DNA from: Pyricularia pennisetigena
Taxonomy: Eukaryota > Ascomycota > Sordariomycetes > Magnaporthales > Pyriculariaceae
DNA: 64,000 nucleotides
Assembly (NCBI RefSeq): GCF_004337985.1
Contig: NC_043744.1
Coordinates: 4,685,417-4,749,416, forward strand
Direction: 5' to 3'
In this document: positions 32,405-46,800 of the stretch, piece by piece
How the letters are laid out: each line of letters starts with the position of its first letter
Numbering within the stretch: the stretch's first letter is position 1
The notes under the pieces: model-generated
Told to the model about the DNA's origin: nothing
The model's database searches: none
What the model saw: only the letters and a program-made list of their open reading frames with translations
Program-made: the position numbers and the translations under genes

Positions 32405-35400
32405 ATAGATGGGTAGGAAAGACAATTCGGCAGCAGGTAGGGGATGATGGTGTTGTCGACAACAAAGATTCGCAAAAGCAACCGACGGAAAATCGCAGGA
32501 GAATAAACCGACAAATACGACACAGTACGTACTGGATTTGATTTATAATATCGGTTTGGCGTTCGTTCGTAGATGGGTGGGTAGGTCTACGATTTAGCCA
32601 TGACGGCCTGTTAAAAAAACCAACAACAGGGGAAATAAACACAAAAATTAAACGGGAGGAAGCAACGACCAGACTTCAATCTAGAATAAAACTAGAATAG
32701 TCTTCTGCAAGCAACGAGCTTCTTCAGTGTGAGCAGCGAATGGAACGCCCGAAGGCCTTGGGGCGGGGAGGAAGACGGCAGCTTGTTGAAGGCAGGCAGA
32801 AAATAGGAACGGGGCGCCAGCCGACGACAGAAACTGATTAAATTGACGCGGGTCGGGAATTTTAATCCAAAAAGTACAGGAAGTGGTCATAAGCATGAGA
32901 TATAATGGTAGAAAGATTGGGCCTGGCCTCTTGTCAGCATACAATAGCCATTAACCGACAACCTTACTCACCGTAGAACAACTTTGCCCTGAGCTTACCT
33001 AGTACGAGGCGCCGTTCATACGTAATTAACTGGTGGTCCCCGTCGCCCCAGCAAGTAGTTGATAATTATATCTCAAATATGATTCGACGCAATCATGGTG
33101 ATTATATCAGGGAATGCCCTTGTGCGGCCTTCTACAGTAGACTACCACCCAAGACTTGGGTTTGGAGCAAGCGCACAAGACACAAAGCAGCCAGCTTGCA
33201 ACACCAAGACGGGAAGGAGCGCAACCTGGAAGCGGACGTGCGAGCCTTGGCCAAGCGATGCGATGCGATGCTCCTCGGTGCGACGATTGTTTACGGTCTG
33301 ATCGTACAAGGAAGGTGCAGCACGGCGCAGTGTATGTATCTTGTATTGTAAACCCGTTGTTTCCCCTCTTCCCTCGCTCGCCTCCAGGTCGCACGCACCC
33401 CGACAATATTTCTTTTGCTGTGGTGAGACTCAATTGCCCCGTGAACGACGGACACGGCTACCTGGGTTGGTAGCCAAGGTAGGTACCCAATCGTACGTAC
33501 CCAAGGTCGGTATTTCAGGATGCAGGCATCTATCTACCTTTCGGCTGTTTTCTCGAATGAATATTCCTGGTACGTGGTAACTACTAATTAAGACTACTAC
33601 TACCTAGGTAGGTACGGTCATTAGCCTCTGGCCTGGGATATCCGAGAGTCGGCGGGGCAATGGCACGCAGCCAGAGGGATTCCCGCTGTCAGGAGAAGCA
33701 CATCCCTCAAGTCCAGGAACATCCTGATACCGTTACTCGATGCAATGTCAATCACACCTCGGCGAAGAGATGACCAGATAAAATCAAATGAATGCACGTG
33801 GGTGGGGGTCCATCTTTCCAGACATGGAACACAGGTGACCCATTTATCCCCAGTAAAGGATGAATGTGATTCAATTTCTCATCCAGTCTCCATTTGTTCA
33901 AAAATTTCATAATACAACTCCCTTATCCGTTCGCATGGAAGACAAGAGTGAGAATAAGAAGAAGAAGAAGAAAAGAACTACTCCTAATTAAATATGAAGT
34001 GAAATGAATAAAACGAACGATCCCTATGGGGAAAAAAAAAGGACAAAAAAAAATACCCAGCAAATCCAAGCATCCAGGTACCTAAGCAGCCAGCAATGTC
34101 TGTCTCTTCAAATGCAGGGGGAACAAAGGAGGGGAAGGGGCCATGCGCGCCACATGACAAACGTGGCACGAAAAAAAGGGGGGGCCGATCCTCAAAATGC
34201 TTCGAGAAGGCCGCCAGAAGCTCTCATGGAAGTCACCCCCGAAAAATCGGGGAACCAAGCCTTACTATTGGGTAGTGTGAGAAGTCGACCTGTCAGATCT
34301 GATCTATCGGGTTTGCGTGCGAATGGAATACTAGGAGAGGAGAGGGAAAGAGAGAGAGAGAAAAAAAAAAACAACTCCCCGTTTCCAAACTTTTCAAAAG
34401 GACCGATTGAGATTGATCGTCTTTTGGAACCAAAAAAAAACATGGGGCCAATCACGCCAATGACGAATTTTCTCCCATAGGCGAGACATGAGAAAATCCA
34501 AAACATGATCGTCAACCTGTCTTACAACTGATTCCTTGCAGTGCCTTTTTTTATTTGATTTTTCTTCTCTCCATTTTTTTCTGCGTTGTTGTCATTTTTC
34601 ATTTTACCTTTGCGCCTATGCAACTGTAAAATCGGATTGTTGGCTTTTATTTGAATAGCGCGTAGTTATTATTGAGTCGCGCCAACTGCAAAATTCCCTT
34701 CTGTTCCGTCTTCTTTTATCATTCCACACTGTACAATCCTGCATAAGTAGCGAGCGCTCAGGAAAGCCATCCACCTACATGAAACACTGGGCTAGCCATC
34801 ACGTAAGCCTTGGTACTATAAAAAAAAAAACCCCCCGCCCCATGGATTGAGATGCGCCATCCACCTAATTTAGATATTTAGTTCTATATAAGATGTAGGT
34901 GATAATAGCACAGCAATACAGGACTGAGAAACTAGGCTTGCTAGGTTAGTATTAGTCCCTTGGCCTAAATAGTAGCAGCAAATATGGACACATCCACCAC
35001 TCGAAAAGTGATGGATTGTCAAGGCGCCATGTCTCATGATTCAAAACAACAGTATCACCCTCCATTTCATCGATTGAGAAATTTAAAACCATCGTGCCGG
35101 AAGGCGGCGGCGGCGGGCGGGCCTTGTCATCGGCAAGAGTCGTTTCACCGGCCGGTTCCGCAGCCTAGAGGAATACTAAGCCGCGATCTCGTCTGTCAAT
35201 GTCGATTTGCCGTGGATCGAACGACGTCGCAACAAATCCGTATAGTAGTGTAACTACAACAGACAGCCTACACAGTCAGTCCGCACCGTCCAATCGTCTT
35301 CTTTTTTTTTTCGATTCAAGCTTTTTAGTTTTGTTCTCAAAGGAGAAATTTTTTTTCCCAAGGGTCCTTGGTAGTGGAAAGTTGCCATCTTGGGCCATGG

Positions 35401-36933
35401 GAATTTGAAAGTTTCCGCTCTTTGACGAGATGCAAAAGTCAAATCGTATCCCCACGTGAATAGGAAGTATGAAAACAAGGACACAAGGAATCCAAACCAA
35501 AACAGAGACAAAGTATTGGACAGAGAAGGGGGCCTGGAACATATTCGACCGCAAAACAAACGGCTATCTTGTCCCGTTATCTGATCTTGGTCGCTGTGCC
35601 CGAAAAGCCACGATACCATCCGTTTCTTTCCCTGCTGCTTTTTCTTTCCCCCTCTTCATCCTTGTTCTCGTTCTCGTTTCTGGAGGACGCCCCATACACA
35701 ACGCGCCGATATTCATCTTGTCACACGACCACTGGCTCATATTTCCGGCGACTGCCCTGCAGACGCCGGCGCTGGGGTGGACCCACCAAATTTGGCTTTG
35801 GGAAGAGGGGGAGGGAAAATAAAAATCTGCGAAAAGGAAAAACAAGTTTGGAAAAGAAACAGTAATCGAAGAAAAGGGGCGAAAATAGAGGATTTCAAGT
35901 TGATATTCGGAACAGTCCGACCCGCCCATACTTTCGACTACCGGCCGCCGGACGATTCACGTTGTCTACCTCCTTTGAAGTTTGTTTTTTGCATATACCT
36001 ATATATGTATATACCTATATATACCTACTGTTTGTTTGTCTAGACTCAACCAAGGGCGGCGTCTGAAGGACTCCTCGTCCCTATGGTTGCATTGTCTGAC
36101 CCCCACTACGGTCTGCTAATATTTTTCTTTTTATTTTGGGTTCTTTCTTCGTTCTTATTTTTATTATTAGCCGTCTACCTCCACCTTCCATCGACCAATG
36201 GGTCGATAAGGTGCTTCGCAGAACCTCCAGTGACCCCTATAACAGTCGGCACGCACAAAAGTTGCCTAGTTCATCCTTGTCTACGGCGCCTCCACCACAA
36301 CCCAGCTCATGCTTATACCTAGGGATGAACAGCCCCAAGCGAGTTCAAAGTAGGTATTGATGTATATGTGCGTGTATGTATGATCTTCCGTGACACCAGT
36401 TTCAGCCCTGTCATTTCCCAGAATCATGGATGGTTTCTGCAGGACGCCAACTTGGTCGCTTAGAACTGCCGCGTTGTGTTTTCCCGGACTCGACGAAACG
36501 TCATTTTAATGCATCTTGCTTTAAGGCCCTTGTCGAACTGCTCAACCTACAACGCGAATGTCATCATGAGACACTGATAAATTCCGCAATCGTCGTTCTT
36601 GTATCTAAACTCAGCAAAACCCGTCAAAACCTGCACACTCGAACAAATCAGGGAGGGCTTGGCAAGAACTTTTCAACGCAGAGAAATACTTCTCTTCTGC
36701 TGTCATAAAACATGACCTCAGCTCATCCTTCTGATCATGTGTATACTATATTCCAGGAAGATACGAGCACCTAGCATATTTCATTTTTATTTTCTCGTGC
36801 GCGCTTCAAACAAAAACTTCCTGCGCCTAAAAATGGTCCGTACAGAGTAACAGTGATTTGGGACAACAATACCAATTCTATGCAAGTAACCCAGCATCGC
36901 AAGCCACGTCCATCCAGCGCTGTCATCAAATGC

Positions 36934-39900
36934 TCACTCCACCTTGCCACCCTTATTGTCATCAACGTGAATATCGACCGCTTTCTCTGACAACGCATCG
37001 TTATCGCCCAACAAAGTTGGAGGAATCGTGTGAAGTTGCTGCTGCTGATTCTTCCAGGACAGCTCCTTAATGCCCGGCAGCGTCTGCTGCGCCTCAATGT
37101 CCTCAAGCTCAGGTAGCGTGTCGTCTTCCTGGCCGAAACCCTCATCGTCAGGAAGCGCCGTCCGTGCTGCATTCGTAGTCTCGAACTCGAACGGCGAGTT
37201 CATACCGGTATTGTTCCTGTCAGAGCTATATCCGCCGACTCCGTTGGACGAGTTCATCTCTGCCTCGTCAGTCGCTGGCGACCCCGGCCTCTCGCCATCA
37301 ATGTTCTTAAAGTCCCAGACACCGGCACTCCAAGGTTGCACGGGTCCCTCCATGCCGCCGAGACCCTCATCCTCGATACTTCCGCGGATGAAGGTCTCGT
37401 CCCCGAGAACCGCATTTTCATAAGATGGCAATGATTCATCCTCTTCGGCTGCCGACGAGAGGGGCGCGCTAGGCCCCACCAAGCCACGACTTCCGGGCAG
37501 GTGAGTTGCTTCTGCTCCTGTCAAAGCGCTCGACGACCCACGTTGGGAGGAGCCTGTGCCGAGACGCTGACCTTCCCCCGAATCGGAGTTATCCTCATCG
37601 GAATTTTCCATGTTGCTCTCGTAGACTTCAAAGATGCGAGCGAAACGCGAGCCTCCCAGTGGGATCTCGGATCGGCGCCTGTAAAAGAGCAAGTATGCCG
37701 ACGAGGTCACCATGCGGGCAAGGTTCGTCTGTTTCGAAACTGACGAGTCTGTGTCTGATGTCAGCTACCCCTCCACTAGTGATGCAGTGCTGTCCAACAA
37801 AGACAAAGACGACTACTTACCGTTGTACTCATACCACTCCCCATCAATGAAATTCTTTGCAAAGGCCGTGTAATGACCGCCACCCAACCCACCCCAATGA
37901 TCGTCGATACCTATAAGGTCAAAAACCTCCTCTTTTCCAGTCTGCTGGTCGATGACACGCCGACTTAGGTCAAGACCTTCGATGGGAAAGTCAACCAGTA
38001 TGTCAAGCTTATCTCGTCGCCAACCGCTCGAACTGAAGCGTTTCAAATGCACAACCAGAATGTCGGGCGTCTTCCAGAGATCAAACTTCTTACTGGCACG
38101 AACGTGTTCCTTGCACCTGGGGCAGTACCAGGTGTCTTGCTCGGACAGAACCTCCTGTTTTTCGAACTCGTCCAAACAATCATCGAGGCTGATGCCATTT
38201 TTCCTCCGCTGGGCACGCTGTTTCTTACGCTCCGCCAGTGCCGGGTCATGGACAGTTTCGATTGCATTGAAGGTAGGCTCACCACGACCATCGTTGGCCC
38301 TAGTGCTGCCATAGACTTGCTCCCATGCGTCTTCGTTCCAGTCGACAACTATGCCCTCTCCGAGCCGAATAAGAGGACCATTCGAAGATGCCGACGTAGC
38401 GGAATCGTCAACGAGGGTATCAAAGCTGTTAGACACTGCCGTGTTGTTGGCGCCACCGTTGACCTGCTTCCGCGGCATCTTCTTGCCCTTCTTGCCATAA
38501 GTTCTCTGACCTTTGCGGTTCTGACGCCGACCACCAACCTTCTGAGGTTGGGACAAACGTTTCTTGGCAAGCTGAGACAATGTGTTCGTTAGCAAGTTAC
38601 AAGGCAAACCAACGACGAACGTTCGCCATACACCCACCCAGAAAACACTGGATACATAGGCCTTACCAATTGTGCCGTCGATTCCTCCTCTTCACTCGAC
38701 TCATCCGCCATCCGGGTCAACTCCGCAGTATCCATAGAGGGTTGCGCACGCGTTTTGGTGGAGTCCTCAGAGCTGCTATCGTTCCCAGCCGCACTAGGGC
38801 TGCGCATGTCTTCATCCACAGGTTGGGGAGGCATCCTGCTCGCCAGCGATGGGAGGGGGTTGTCACTAACAGCCTGCCAACCAGATGGAATACCAGCGTC
38901 CGGGTCACTGAAATAGCTCAAGTCGAAAAGGTTCTGGAAATCAGGCGGCAAATATTCATTCGGGCACACCCATTTTGGCCGCCGGCTGTTAAATAGCTTC
39001 AAAGGTCTTTATTTAGCCGTAGCAACAGTTAGTTCATGAACTCGTTGGATTGTTTTAGTGCAAACATGTCAAGCTCACCGTGATGGCGCGGATGCCTGGG
39101 TTGGCTGCCTCTTTCTGGCGGCCCCGTTGGCAGTGCTTATGTCAACCATATCGTCTTCACCCTCAACTGATTTGGCAATGACTTTGGAGTCACCAGATGA
39201 GTCGGCATCGGAGGCCGGGGCAGTGACCATTTCCATATCAGTGTTGTCCGCTGCATCAACATCATCTAATTTAGAGAACTGGGGCCATGTAGAGTAGGAA
39301 GCCACCTTCTCGAGGATCTTGCGCCTGATGGCATCTTCGTTCCGAGCCTATCGTCCGGTATAATGTTAGCAAAAGCGGTATGACAACGCCGATCGTACTG
39401 CATAGGCTTCGGGATATATTGGTCCTTGCCCACCTCTTCACGTGTTACAATAATAAAATGAGGCGGCGTAATCGTCGCTCCTGCTCGCCTCCTGTTGGTT
39501 GCTGGGTTGAGCCTGTGAAGCACGGGTACAGCCAGCTTCTCAGCTGCCGGATGATCCCACTCAGACGTCAAGTCCTCTTCCTCCTCATCACTTCCGACGT
39601 GGAGCATGGACCTAATCTTCTGATGCTTAGGCTTAGGCGGCCGGTACCCTGTATTCGTGGGGGCTGCTTCAAGCTCAAAAAACACAGGTACATCGTTGGA
39701 GGTGATCTTTTCCGAGACACTGTCGCCATCCTCATAGATTGTGAAGAATTTATCCTTGAACTCTTCAGCTCCGATGAGGCGTTCCGCTGGCACACCTACC
39801 CGAACCGCAATGTAGTCGCGCAACGACCTTATGCTGCTGTTCTTGTCCAGTTCCACATGCAGCTCAACGGGAGCATCGTTTAGAGGGACATACTTGATCG

Positions 39901-42444
39901 ACTTATTCCACAAATTTTGCATGGGAAGGGGTAACGTGAGATTGTTGAAGGGGTCAAAGGTGATGCTGATCTTGTGGCAAATGGGACACACCAGGGTGGA
40001 CTTGTACATGCCGGTGAAAAGGTCTGCTATGACCGAATCATCTCTTTTCTTGGTGATGTCCCACACCTTGTCTGCCATTTCTTTGATCGCCTGTGGGTTG
40101 TTGATCATGTCATCCGTAGAGTCAGGCTTCTCGATGTACGGCTTCTTCTTGACACGACTTAAGTCTTCCTGCAGCCCATCCAATAGGAAGCCCACGAATT
40201 CCTGAGAATCCTGTTGTCCATAGCCTGAAAAAGCCGGTGCGTAACGACCTATGGTGTTTTTGAACTGCCTGGGTGATATTGACGGCGGGGCGTTGACCTG
40301 GTAAATATCTTTGAGCAGCTTGTAGTAGACCATAGCAACATCTCCATTGTGAGCAAGCGGGTTGTCTCTGTTGATCTCCTTCTCAGCCTCGCCGACGAGG
40401 AAGTACTTGGTGAGCTCTTCTACGCTCCGCACACACTGAAGCGCTGAGTTCATGTAGCATGTGTTGCCCAGATTGCCCAGTCCAACACAGCCCACTGTCC
40501 TGCCAGACTTGGCCTTCGTACGGCCTCTTGTGGATGGCCCCGGGGTTGGACTGTTGCGTCCACTGGCGTTGGCGCTATTAGGTGCCACGGTGAGACTCGA
40601 TGAGCTTCCCTTGGAAGAATTTGGCTTCTCCTTCGCGGCGACAGTACCCTTGTAGTTAGACACGTGGTAATGTGCCTCGACATTCTCGTCAAGAACCAGC
40701 GTGTCATCAGCCTGCATCGACAAGTATGCAAGTGTCGACTTCCCATTGTAGTTGGGGTTGTTAGTCTGGTCCTTGATGTCTAAATCCTCTCGCTCTGTTC
40801 CCTTAGTGAGTGCGTTGAGAACAGAGGGTTCGACAAGGAGGTTATCCCATGGGTCCCGCTCGTCCGTAGCAGCCTTTGGCGAGTCTGGTGGAGTCAAGGC
40901 CACACCTTGTGCCGGCGACGCCGGTGGGTGTGAGGGGCCGGCGGCCGTGTTCGTATCAGGTTGTCGGGTTACCCTCCAGACTCTGACTTTCCTGTCCCTT
41001 TCAACACCGGCCAGCTGCTTTATCTTACTTAAAAACTCTTGCTGCTTGTACGAAGTGCTGCAGGCAACCTGAACGGGAGGTGGACTCGTCGCCTTGAGCT
41101 TTTGGTCTATCGGAATCGGGCTGACAGGCGACCAAAGCCTATGAATGGTGAAGACCGGTGGGTGTATCTCAAACTGCATGTGTGGCATTGTGTTGTCGGG
41201 AGATGTATTGTGAGCATACCTCACAATAGGGAGCTGTCCCTCGGTCAGCCCATACCAAGACATCAGAAGATCCCAAGCGTCCTGGGAGAAGAGTACGTAA
41301 TGCTCCAGACCCATCCCGGGCTTGAGGCGGACAAAGTCATTGCCGTCGATGTCCTTTATGACGCTGTGGATAATGTCAGAGTTGTCTACTGGTCCTTCTG
41401 GTGCTTCGCCAACGTCTTCCTTGGTGTGCTTCTCCTCGTCGCTGTAAGGCCGCGCCCAATTAAGAGGGCCTCGCGAGACGAGATACGCCTTATCGCCTTC
41501 TTGCAGAGGTTGATCATCAAAAGCTTTCAGAAGCGTTTCGAGCGTTTTAATCTGTTCGGCCAACGGAGGAACGCCTACGCGTATGCGACAAAATAAAGTA
41601 TTAGTTGGGCCAAGTCAAGAGTCCGAGGCTTCACAAGGGCCTGCGACGAACCGGTCTTCATTGTGAATGATTTTGGGCTTCCAGGCTGGTCTGCGCTCTG
41701 GCGCCCTCTGCTCTCAACCTTATCGCATTCTTCTCCGGACTCCTCGAGTGGCGGCGGGTTGATCATGTCTACGTCTTCCTTTGAGTCCGAGTCCATGTCT
41801 TGGTCCATGCTCGAGGCCCTGCGCTTGAGGGGTGAAGAAGAGCGCTGGGGGGCGTCGATGGCGCCACCCATAATCATACGGTGCTGCGGGACACCGATCA
41901 ACGGGGAGGGGCTCCTGGCGACGCGGGATCCCGGAGGCTGGAGGGAGGACGAGTCCGGAAGGAACTCGTCAATGCGATAGTTGTCTCCGGATAAGTCAGC
42001 CGAGGCAGCGCAAGGTGAACTGGCGGCCGAGGAGGTGTAATCGGAGGACTGATGTGAAGTGTAGAGACCCTGGTGAAGCAGGCGCGGGGGAAGGCCCGAG
42101 GCCGCGGGCACGGAGTCGGAGCGTACGTAGGTCGGGATAGCCAAGCCTGAGCCAACGGTGGATGTTGTGAAGGAAAACGAGGCAGGTTCAATATCTTCTT
42201 CGGTCGTGGGGAGGACGGTATCCTGGAGAAGGGCAGTATTGCGTTGATCCGAGACGTAGGCCCTACGGGCTTGTTCGTCGCTGTTCCGCGAGGGCCGAGA
42301 AACCTTCCGTTTCTTTGATGAAGACGTGGTGACGGCGAGCTGCCCTTGCAGCTCTGGAAGCAGGTAGGTTACAGTTTGGGTTCTTGGGGGCGAGAAACGT
42401 TTTTGGAGGTTGCCTCGCGGGGAGTGGTCGAAGAGGCAAGGCAA
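36934..42444 (-). CDS. UBP12: ubiquitin C-terminal hydrolase, UBP12/USP15 type
   Basis: The supported exons are about 42444-41652, 41574-39434, 39347-39079, 39006-38667, 38571-37821 and 37748-36934. They sum to 5109 nt, a multiple of three, for at least 1702 residues. The protein removes ubiquitin from substrates as a thiol protease. A disordered N-terminal part with KKRKVSRPSR is followed by a DUSP domain (EHYVLFSQDAWDLLMSWYG), then the Cys box GNLGNTCYMNSALQC and QQDSQEFVGFLLDGL. A zinc ribbon begins at CPICHK and is completed by CPRCKEH after a long acidic insert. The His box HLKRFS...GGGHYTAF closes near SAYLLFYRRR. The C-terminus is acidic and disordered. No ATG precedes the conserved part in the first exon (a TGA closes the frame near 42470), so the true start lies in an unseen upstream exon. 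Confidence 0.92.
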
Positions 42445-43449
42445 GGTACCTAAAAATTGGCAAGCACCTCAGATCGACGAGGCAGCAGAAGCCAACGTCA
42501 GGTGGGAACGTAGCGTAAACGAGGTACAAGGCCAGGCCGCTCGTTTGCCGAGACACCGCGGGAAGGAACGAAAGGAACCAGTTAAGGTTTCCGCGACAAT
42601 CCCTTTGAAGCAGCTGGAGACGATCCGCCTTTGCAAAGATTGTAAATTCAAGATGTGGGCAACAGGGCGGAGTGCATCTGGCGGGTTGAAGTAGTCCCAA
42701 TTAGTGTTGCACTTAGCGGGCGACTGGCAGGACGCGGCTCCTGCTGCGGAGCCTCTGCGATTCGAGGCGTGCAGCGCTATAGGCCAAATGTTGGTGGGCG
42801 GTGGGCGGTAGGCGGTGGGCAGCCGAGGGGCTAGTGCCAGATAGACACCTATCGGCATACACCATCCAACGCTCGAACGTGAGCCCAATAAAGCCGTTGG
42901 CAATAAGAGAATGCACTTTGCTTACAGATATGTATTCTTATCATTCCCCTTATAAGAAGTTGTTTCTTGTTTAGCTTATAAACCTGAGCTTTCAGGTCGT
43001 TACTCATACCCGAGAACTGAAGAAACGTCACTATGCGGAGTAAGGCCGCTTGGCGAAGGACGGAGCGCAGTTACTGCAAAATTGTCAACTGGGCTTTTGG
43101 TGTCTCCACTTTTCCTTGGCTACCTACAGCAGCAACCCACGTCAGGCAGGCTACCTTACTCTCTACATTACCTTACTTACTCGCGCCTCTGGCTGGCTTT
43201 GCATTTGGGTAAGGAACCTATGAGATGCTCTCGCCGCAAGGCGGCATGGCACAAAGTACCTCAAAGAACGAGAAAATGAGAACAAAAATCAGAGATACCC
43301 AAAGGGAGGGAGAAGAAATTGGCCTCGTCACTTCTCCTGCACTGCTAGCACATCGTTGATCGTATACGACAACAGCAAACAGTCAGACTAAGGATTGCAA
43401 GACCCCGGCTTATCCCAGGTCCATCTATTCCGCCTTTTCGATCTCTACC

Positions 43450-43480
<31 letters not shown>

Positions 43481-43842
43481 CCGGCATCAGTGTGCTCTAT
43501 GCCATATTCCGTAGGTAATATTGCTGCCAGATTGCGGGAATTAATTATTACATTCTTCCTCATTCCAAGGTTTGGGGTGGAGCCGTCAGACGAGTCGAAT
43601 TTTTCTTCTGAGGCACCTGCGCACACAAAACAACTATAGTGCTGGAGTGAAGTCCGGCCGGGTTGGAACAGGGAAGGCCCAAGCACACTTCCATCTCGAT
43701 TACTTGCACACAGAATACCGGTACGCAGATATGCTTATTGTATCGTATCACTAGAATACCTCTATGTGCACGCTTTAAAAGCGCATGTTCAACAAAACCA
43801 ATCCCCATGTATGGACAGCTGTGAAAAGTGCCTTGAAGTTGC
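42445..43842. other. spacer between UBP12 and STE23 genes
   Basis: Both neighbours are on the minus strand, so this 1.4 kb holds the STE23 3' end and the UBP12 promoter, plus its undetermined first exon. Strong acceptor candidates are seen near 42450 (TTTTAG) and 42354 (CTTCCAG), but no paired donor with a clear ATG exon. A 25-nt T run lies at 43450-43474. Confidence 0.5.
43450..43474 (+). repeat. poly(T) run, 25 nt
   Basis: An uninterrupted run of 25 T lies about 370 nt downstream of the STE23 stop codon. Confidence 0.9.
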
Positions 43843-46800
43843 TTACAACTTGGGCTCGAAGTCTTCATACTCGCTTAAGTCCTTCACAGGCCGCACCCCG
43901 CCTGTGGCCTTCATGTTCAGCTTAAAGTCGTAAACATCCTCGATGATGACAGGTGTTGTCCCGTTGTACGAGAGCTGCACATCCTCGGCTGCTGCAGCTT
44001 TATCGCCGCCCACCGCATTTCCATTGGTTCGGTGTTCCTTGGATAGCTTCTCCCATGCTGCAGCTGCCGCCTCGATCTTGGCCTCATCGGCCACCGCCAA
44101 GTCCTTGACCAGGTACTCCTTGAGCTCCTCAAGCTCCTTGTTGTGGTCATGGTGCGCTGAAGTGAGTCGCGCCTGCAGGTCCGTCGCTGCCTTGGTCGCC
44201 TGCTCGGAGTTTAGACTGAGCGTTTTGATCAACTCTGAGATCTCCTGTGTTGAAACGTCGCTCTTGGCCTGCGCCAGTAAGTGCACCACGACTTTGGCCC
44301 GATCCTTGGACTTGGGGTCAATGTAGTGCGCGTAAAATTCAAGCATATCCTGCTTGGTCAGCAACTTGATATTGGCCGCATCCTTTTGCACTGTGAGGTG
44401 TGGCAAGCTGCAGGTTAGCAGTAAACTAGACATATGACATCCACATATTGAGGTCCTTCCCAACTTACTTCGTTCAAAATCATAAGTCCCGTTGTAAATC
44501 TGATTCCAGTGCCTGGCGACTTCTTGATCCAAGTTCTTCACTTTTTCCAGCCTGGAGTTGATAAGACTCCTTTTGTGGCTTTCGAATTCTTCATCGCTCA
44601 TCTCCTCCAATTTCTTTCCAAACTGGAGCAAGAAAACTTCAATACGAGACTCAAGATACGACGGCTTCTTCTCGCTCTGAATGACGAATCTGAAGCTGTA
44701 TGTTGTCGGTGTCGACTTGATGCCAGAAAATACGACATATCCCAGTTGCTCCTTTGTCCGAAGCTGATCAAACGTAGGCTCCCGAGCCATCTGATCAAGC
44801 AATAGTGTCTGGGCGCGGAGGGGCTTGGTCGCCATGTCATCGATATCGCCAATGTACAACAGATAGTCTATGCAGTGGTTGACATTCTTGGGGTCTTTGA
44901 GCGGCGTCTCGTATGTGTAGTTGGACCCGGGCGGAAAGATCAGCTGCCGCGAGATCGGCCATTGTGACTTGGGCAATATCCGTGGTCTGAGTGTCTTCTC
45001 GACCATGTCGGTAAGCCTCAAGACGTCCTCTTTGTACAGGTTGCCTAGGGCATAGCACTCCATGTGCATTTGTGAAACCATTTCCTTATGGAAACTCCGC
45101 ACGGCATCGATCGTTGCGATCGGCAGCTCAGTGGCAATATCCTCAATCAAGAAGTCCACTTCAGACATCAGCCAGCCAGAATAGTCAGTAATCTGGTGGT
45201 ATGGCTGCTGGAAAGCCCAGTTGCGGTAGGCACGGCCAGTCCGCTCCTTGACGATGTTGAACCTGTCTTCCTTGATTTCGAGGTCTCGAACCGTAAGCAA
45301 AACTCTCTCCATCAGGACTGGCAATTTGTCGTTGTAACCGGCGATCTGTATCGCCAAGCCCGCGGCATCCAAAGAAACTGCATAGTTGAGGCCAGCAATT
45401 TCGGCGTCGTATGCGTATTCTTCCAGGGCATCCTTGACGAGATCCGTGTAAAGTCTCGCCCTCACGTAGTTTTGAGCGCTCGCATGGATCAGTGGAGTCT
45501 TGCAGCTCACCACCAAGGCTGCCTTGGGTATCCAAAACCTGTCGTCTTTCTTGTACCATGTTCGGGCCAGATCATCGTTTCGAATCAGGCGGGGCCCGAT
45601 CGCTGGTTCCTTTACTTCCTTCTTCTCTACATCCAATTTAGTTGGTATGAACAAGTTCTTATGCGGAAGGTGTAGATGTCGTATCCTTTGCTGGGGGGAG
45701 ACTGAGACGGCCTGCTTTAGCTCCTCCATGAAGTCTGACGGGATCCTCTCGTACTTGTATTCGGTTCCGTACCACTTCTCCTTTTGGTCCCAGTCACCAG
45801 GGTATTCCCGTGAAGATAAGGTAAGACGCAGGTTCTCCGGGCGGAGCATATCAATGCCCTGCTTGATCAGTTCTGGGTCGAATTTCCGCAACTTGGGGTA
45901 GCTCAAAAGCCATTCCCGAGGCACTTCACTCTGCATGACGGAGCTTGTCTTGCTTGCAAATTTACTGGCAGGAGTCTTTTGCTTGAATTTGAACTCCACC
46001 TCAGTCATCTCTTGCTGCTCTTTGAAGATCCACTCCTGCGGTGGCGTTTCTCTTAGAAGGGAGACATATTGGAAGAAGGCCTTTACTATCTCCTTGTAGT
46101 GTTTGAGTCCCTGCAAACAGTCAGCTACGTGCTCTAACTCCCGTCATCCAGATGCAGAACAAAGCTGCGGGTGGATGGCCCACTTACTTCCTCTGTCAAA
46201 CGGATTTGACAGTCAAAGATCCCAGGACTGCCCGCGCAAATGGGGTAAGCGCCGGCGCTAAGACCATTGGCCCAGCCCATGGTCTTAGCATAAGACATGA
46301 TACTGCCAGGCCCCTCATGGCCTATCAAATGGGATATGTACCGACTGGGTTGAGTTTCGTGGTGAGTCTCTTGATCCATGAAGGGGAAAAAGAGATTCAG
46401 CTCCCTGTTGTCCATGACAGGTTTGGTGAAAATCTGCGTGCCCAACTGTTCTGGGCCAAAAGGATCCTCGTCCTCCCATCTGTTTTGGGGCAGGTTCTTG
46501 TTGGGAATGTCAGAAAATAGTTCTACAACCCAGCTCTCTAGTACGTCTAATGGTTCCCTTCCCAAGACCACGAGCTTCATGAGGTTTGCTGAGTAGTGCT
46601 TGTTGTAAAACTCGATGAACTTATCCCGGACGTTGATTCCACGTGCTTCGGGTGCCGTTTTCAGGACCTCGAAGTTCCCGGTGGAAAAGTGACAGTATGG
46701 ATGCTTCGGGTTTGATAATGACTTGACAAGCTGGTGGAAGCGCCATACGTCGCTCTGCAAGTTCTTCTTGTTTTCGGAATCGACAGCTTGAAGTTCGCGA

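Larger units (their letters stand above)
30861..36933. promoter_or_regulatory. 6-kb region upstream of the phosphodiesterase gene
   Basis: This stretch lies between the phosphodiesterase start and the 3' end of the UBP12-like gene, both on the minus strand. No exon is supported. It is rich in purine or pyrimidine tracts (31801-31865, 33955-34060, 34330-34440, 35300-35350) and simple repeats listed separately. It probably contains a long promoter and leader of the phosphodiesterase gene and the UBP12 3' untranslated region. Confidence 0.45.

Noticed and set aside
32131..33270. Tandem GTGCG and GATGC words as a CRISPR-like or satellite array
   Set aside because: They are short, direct simple repeats with no spacers or higher-order structure.
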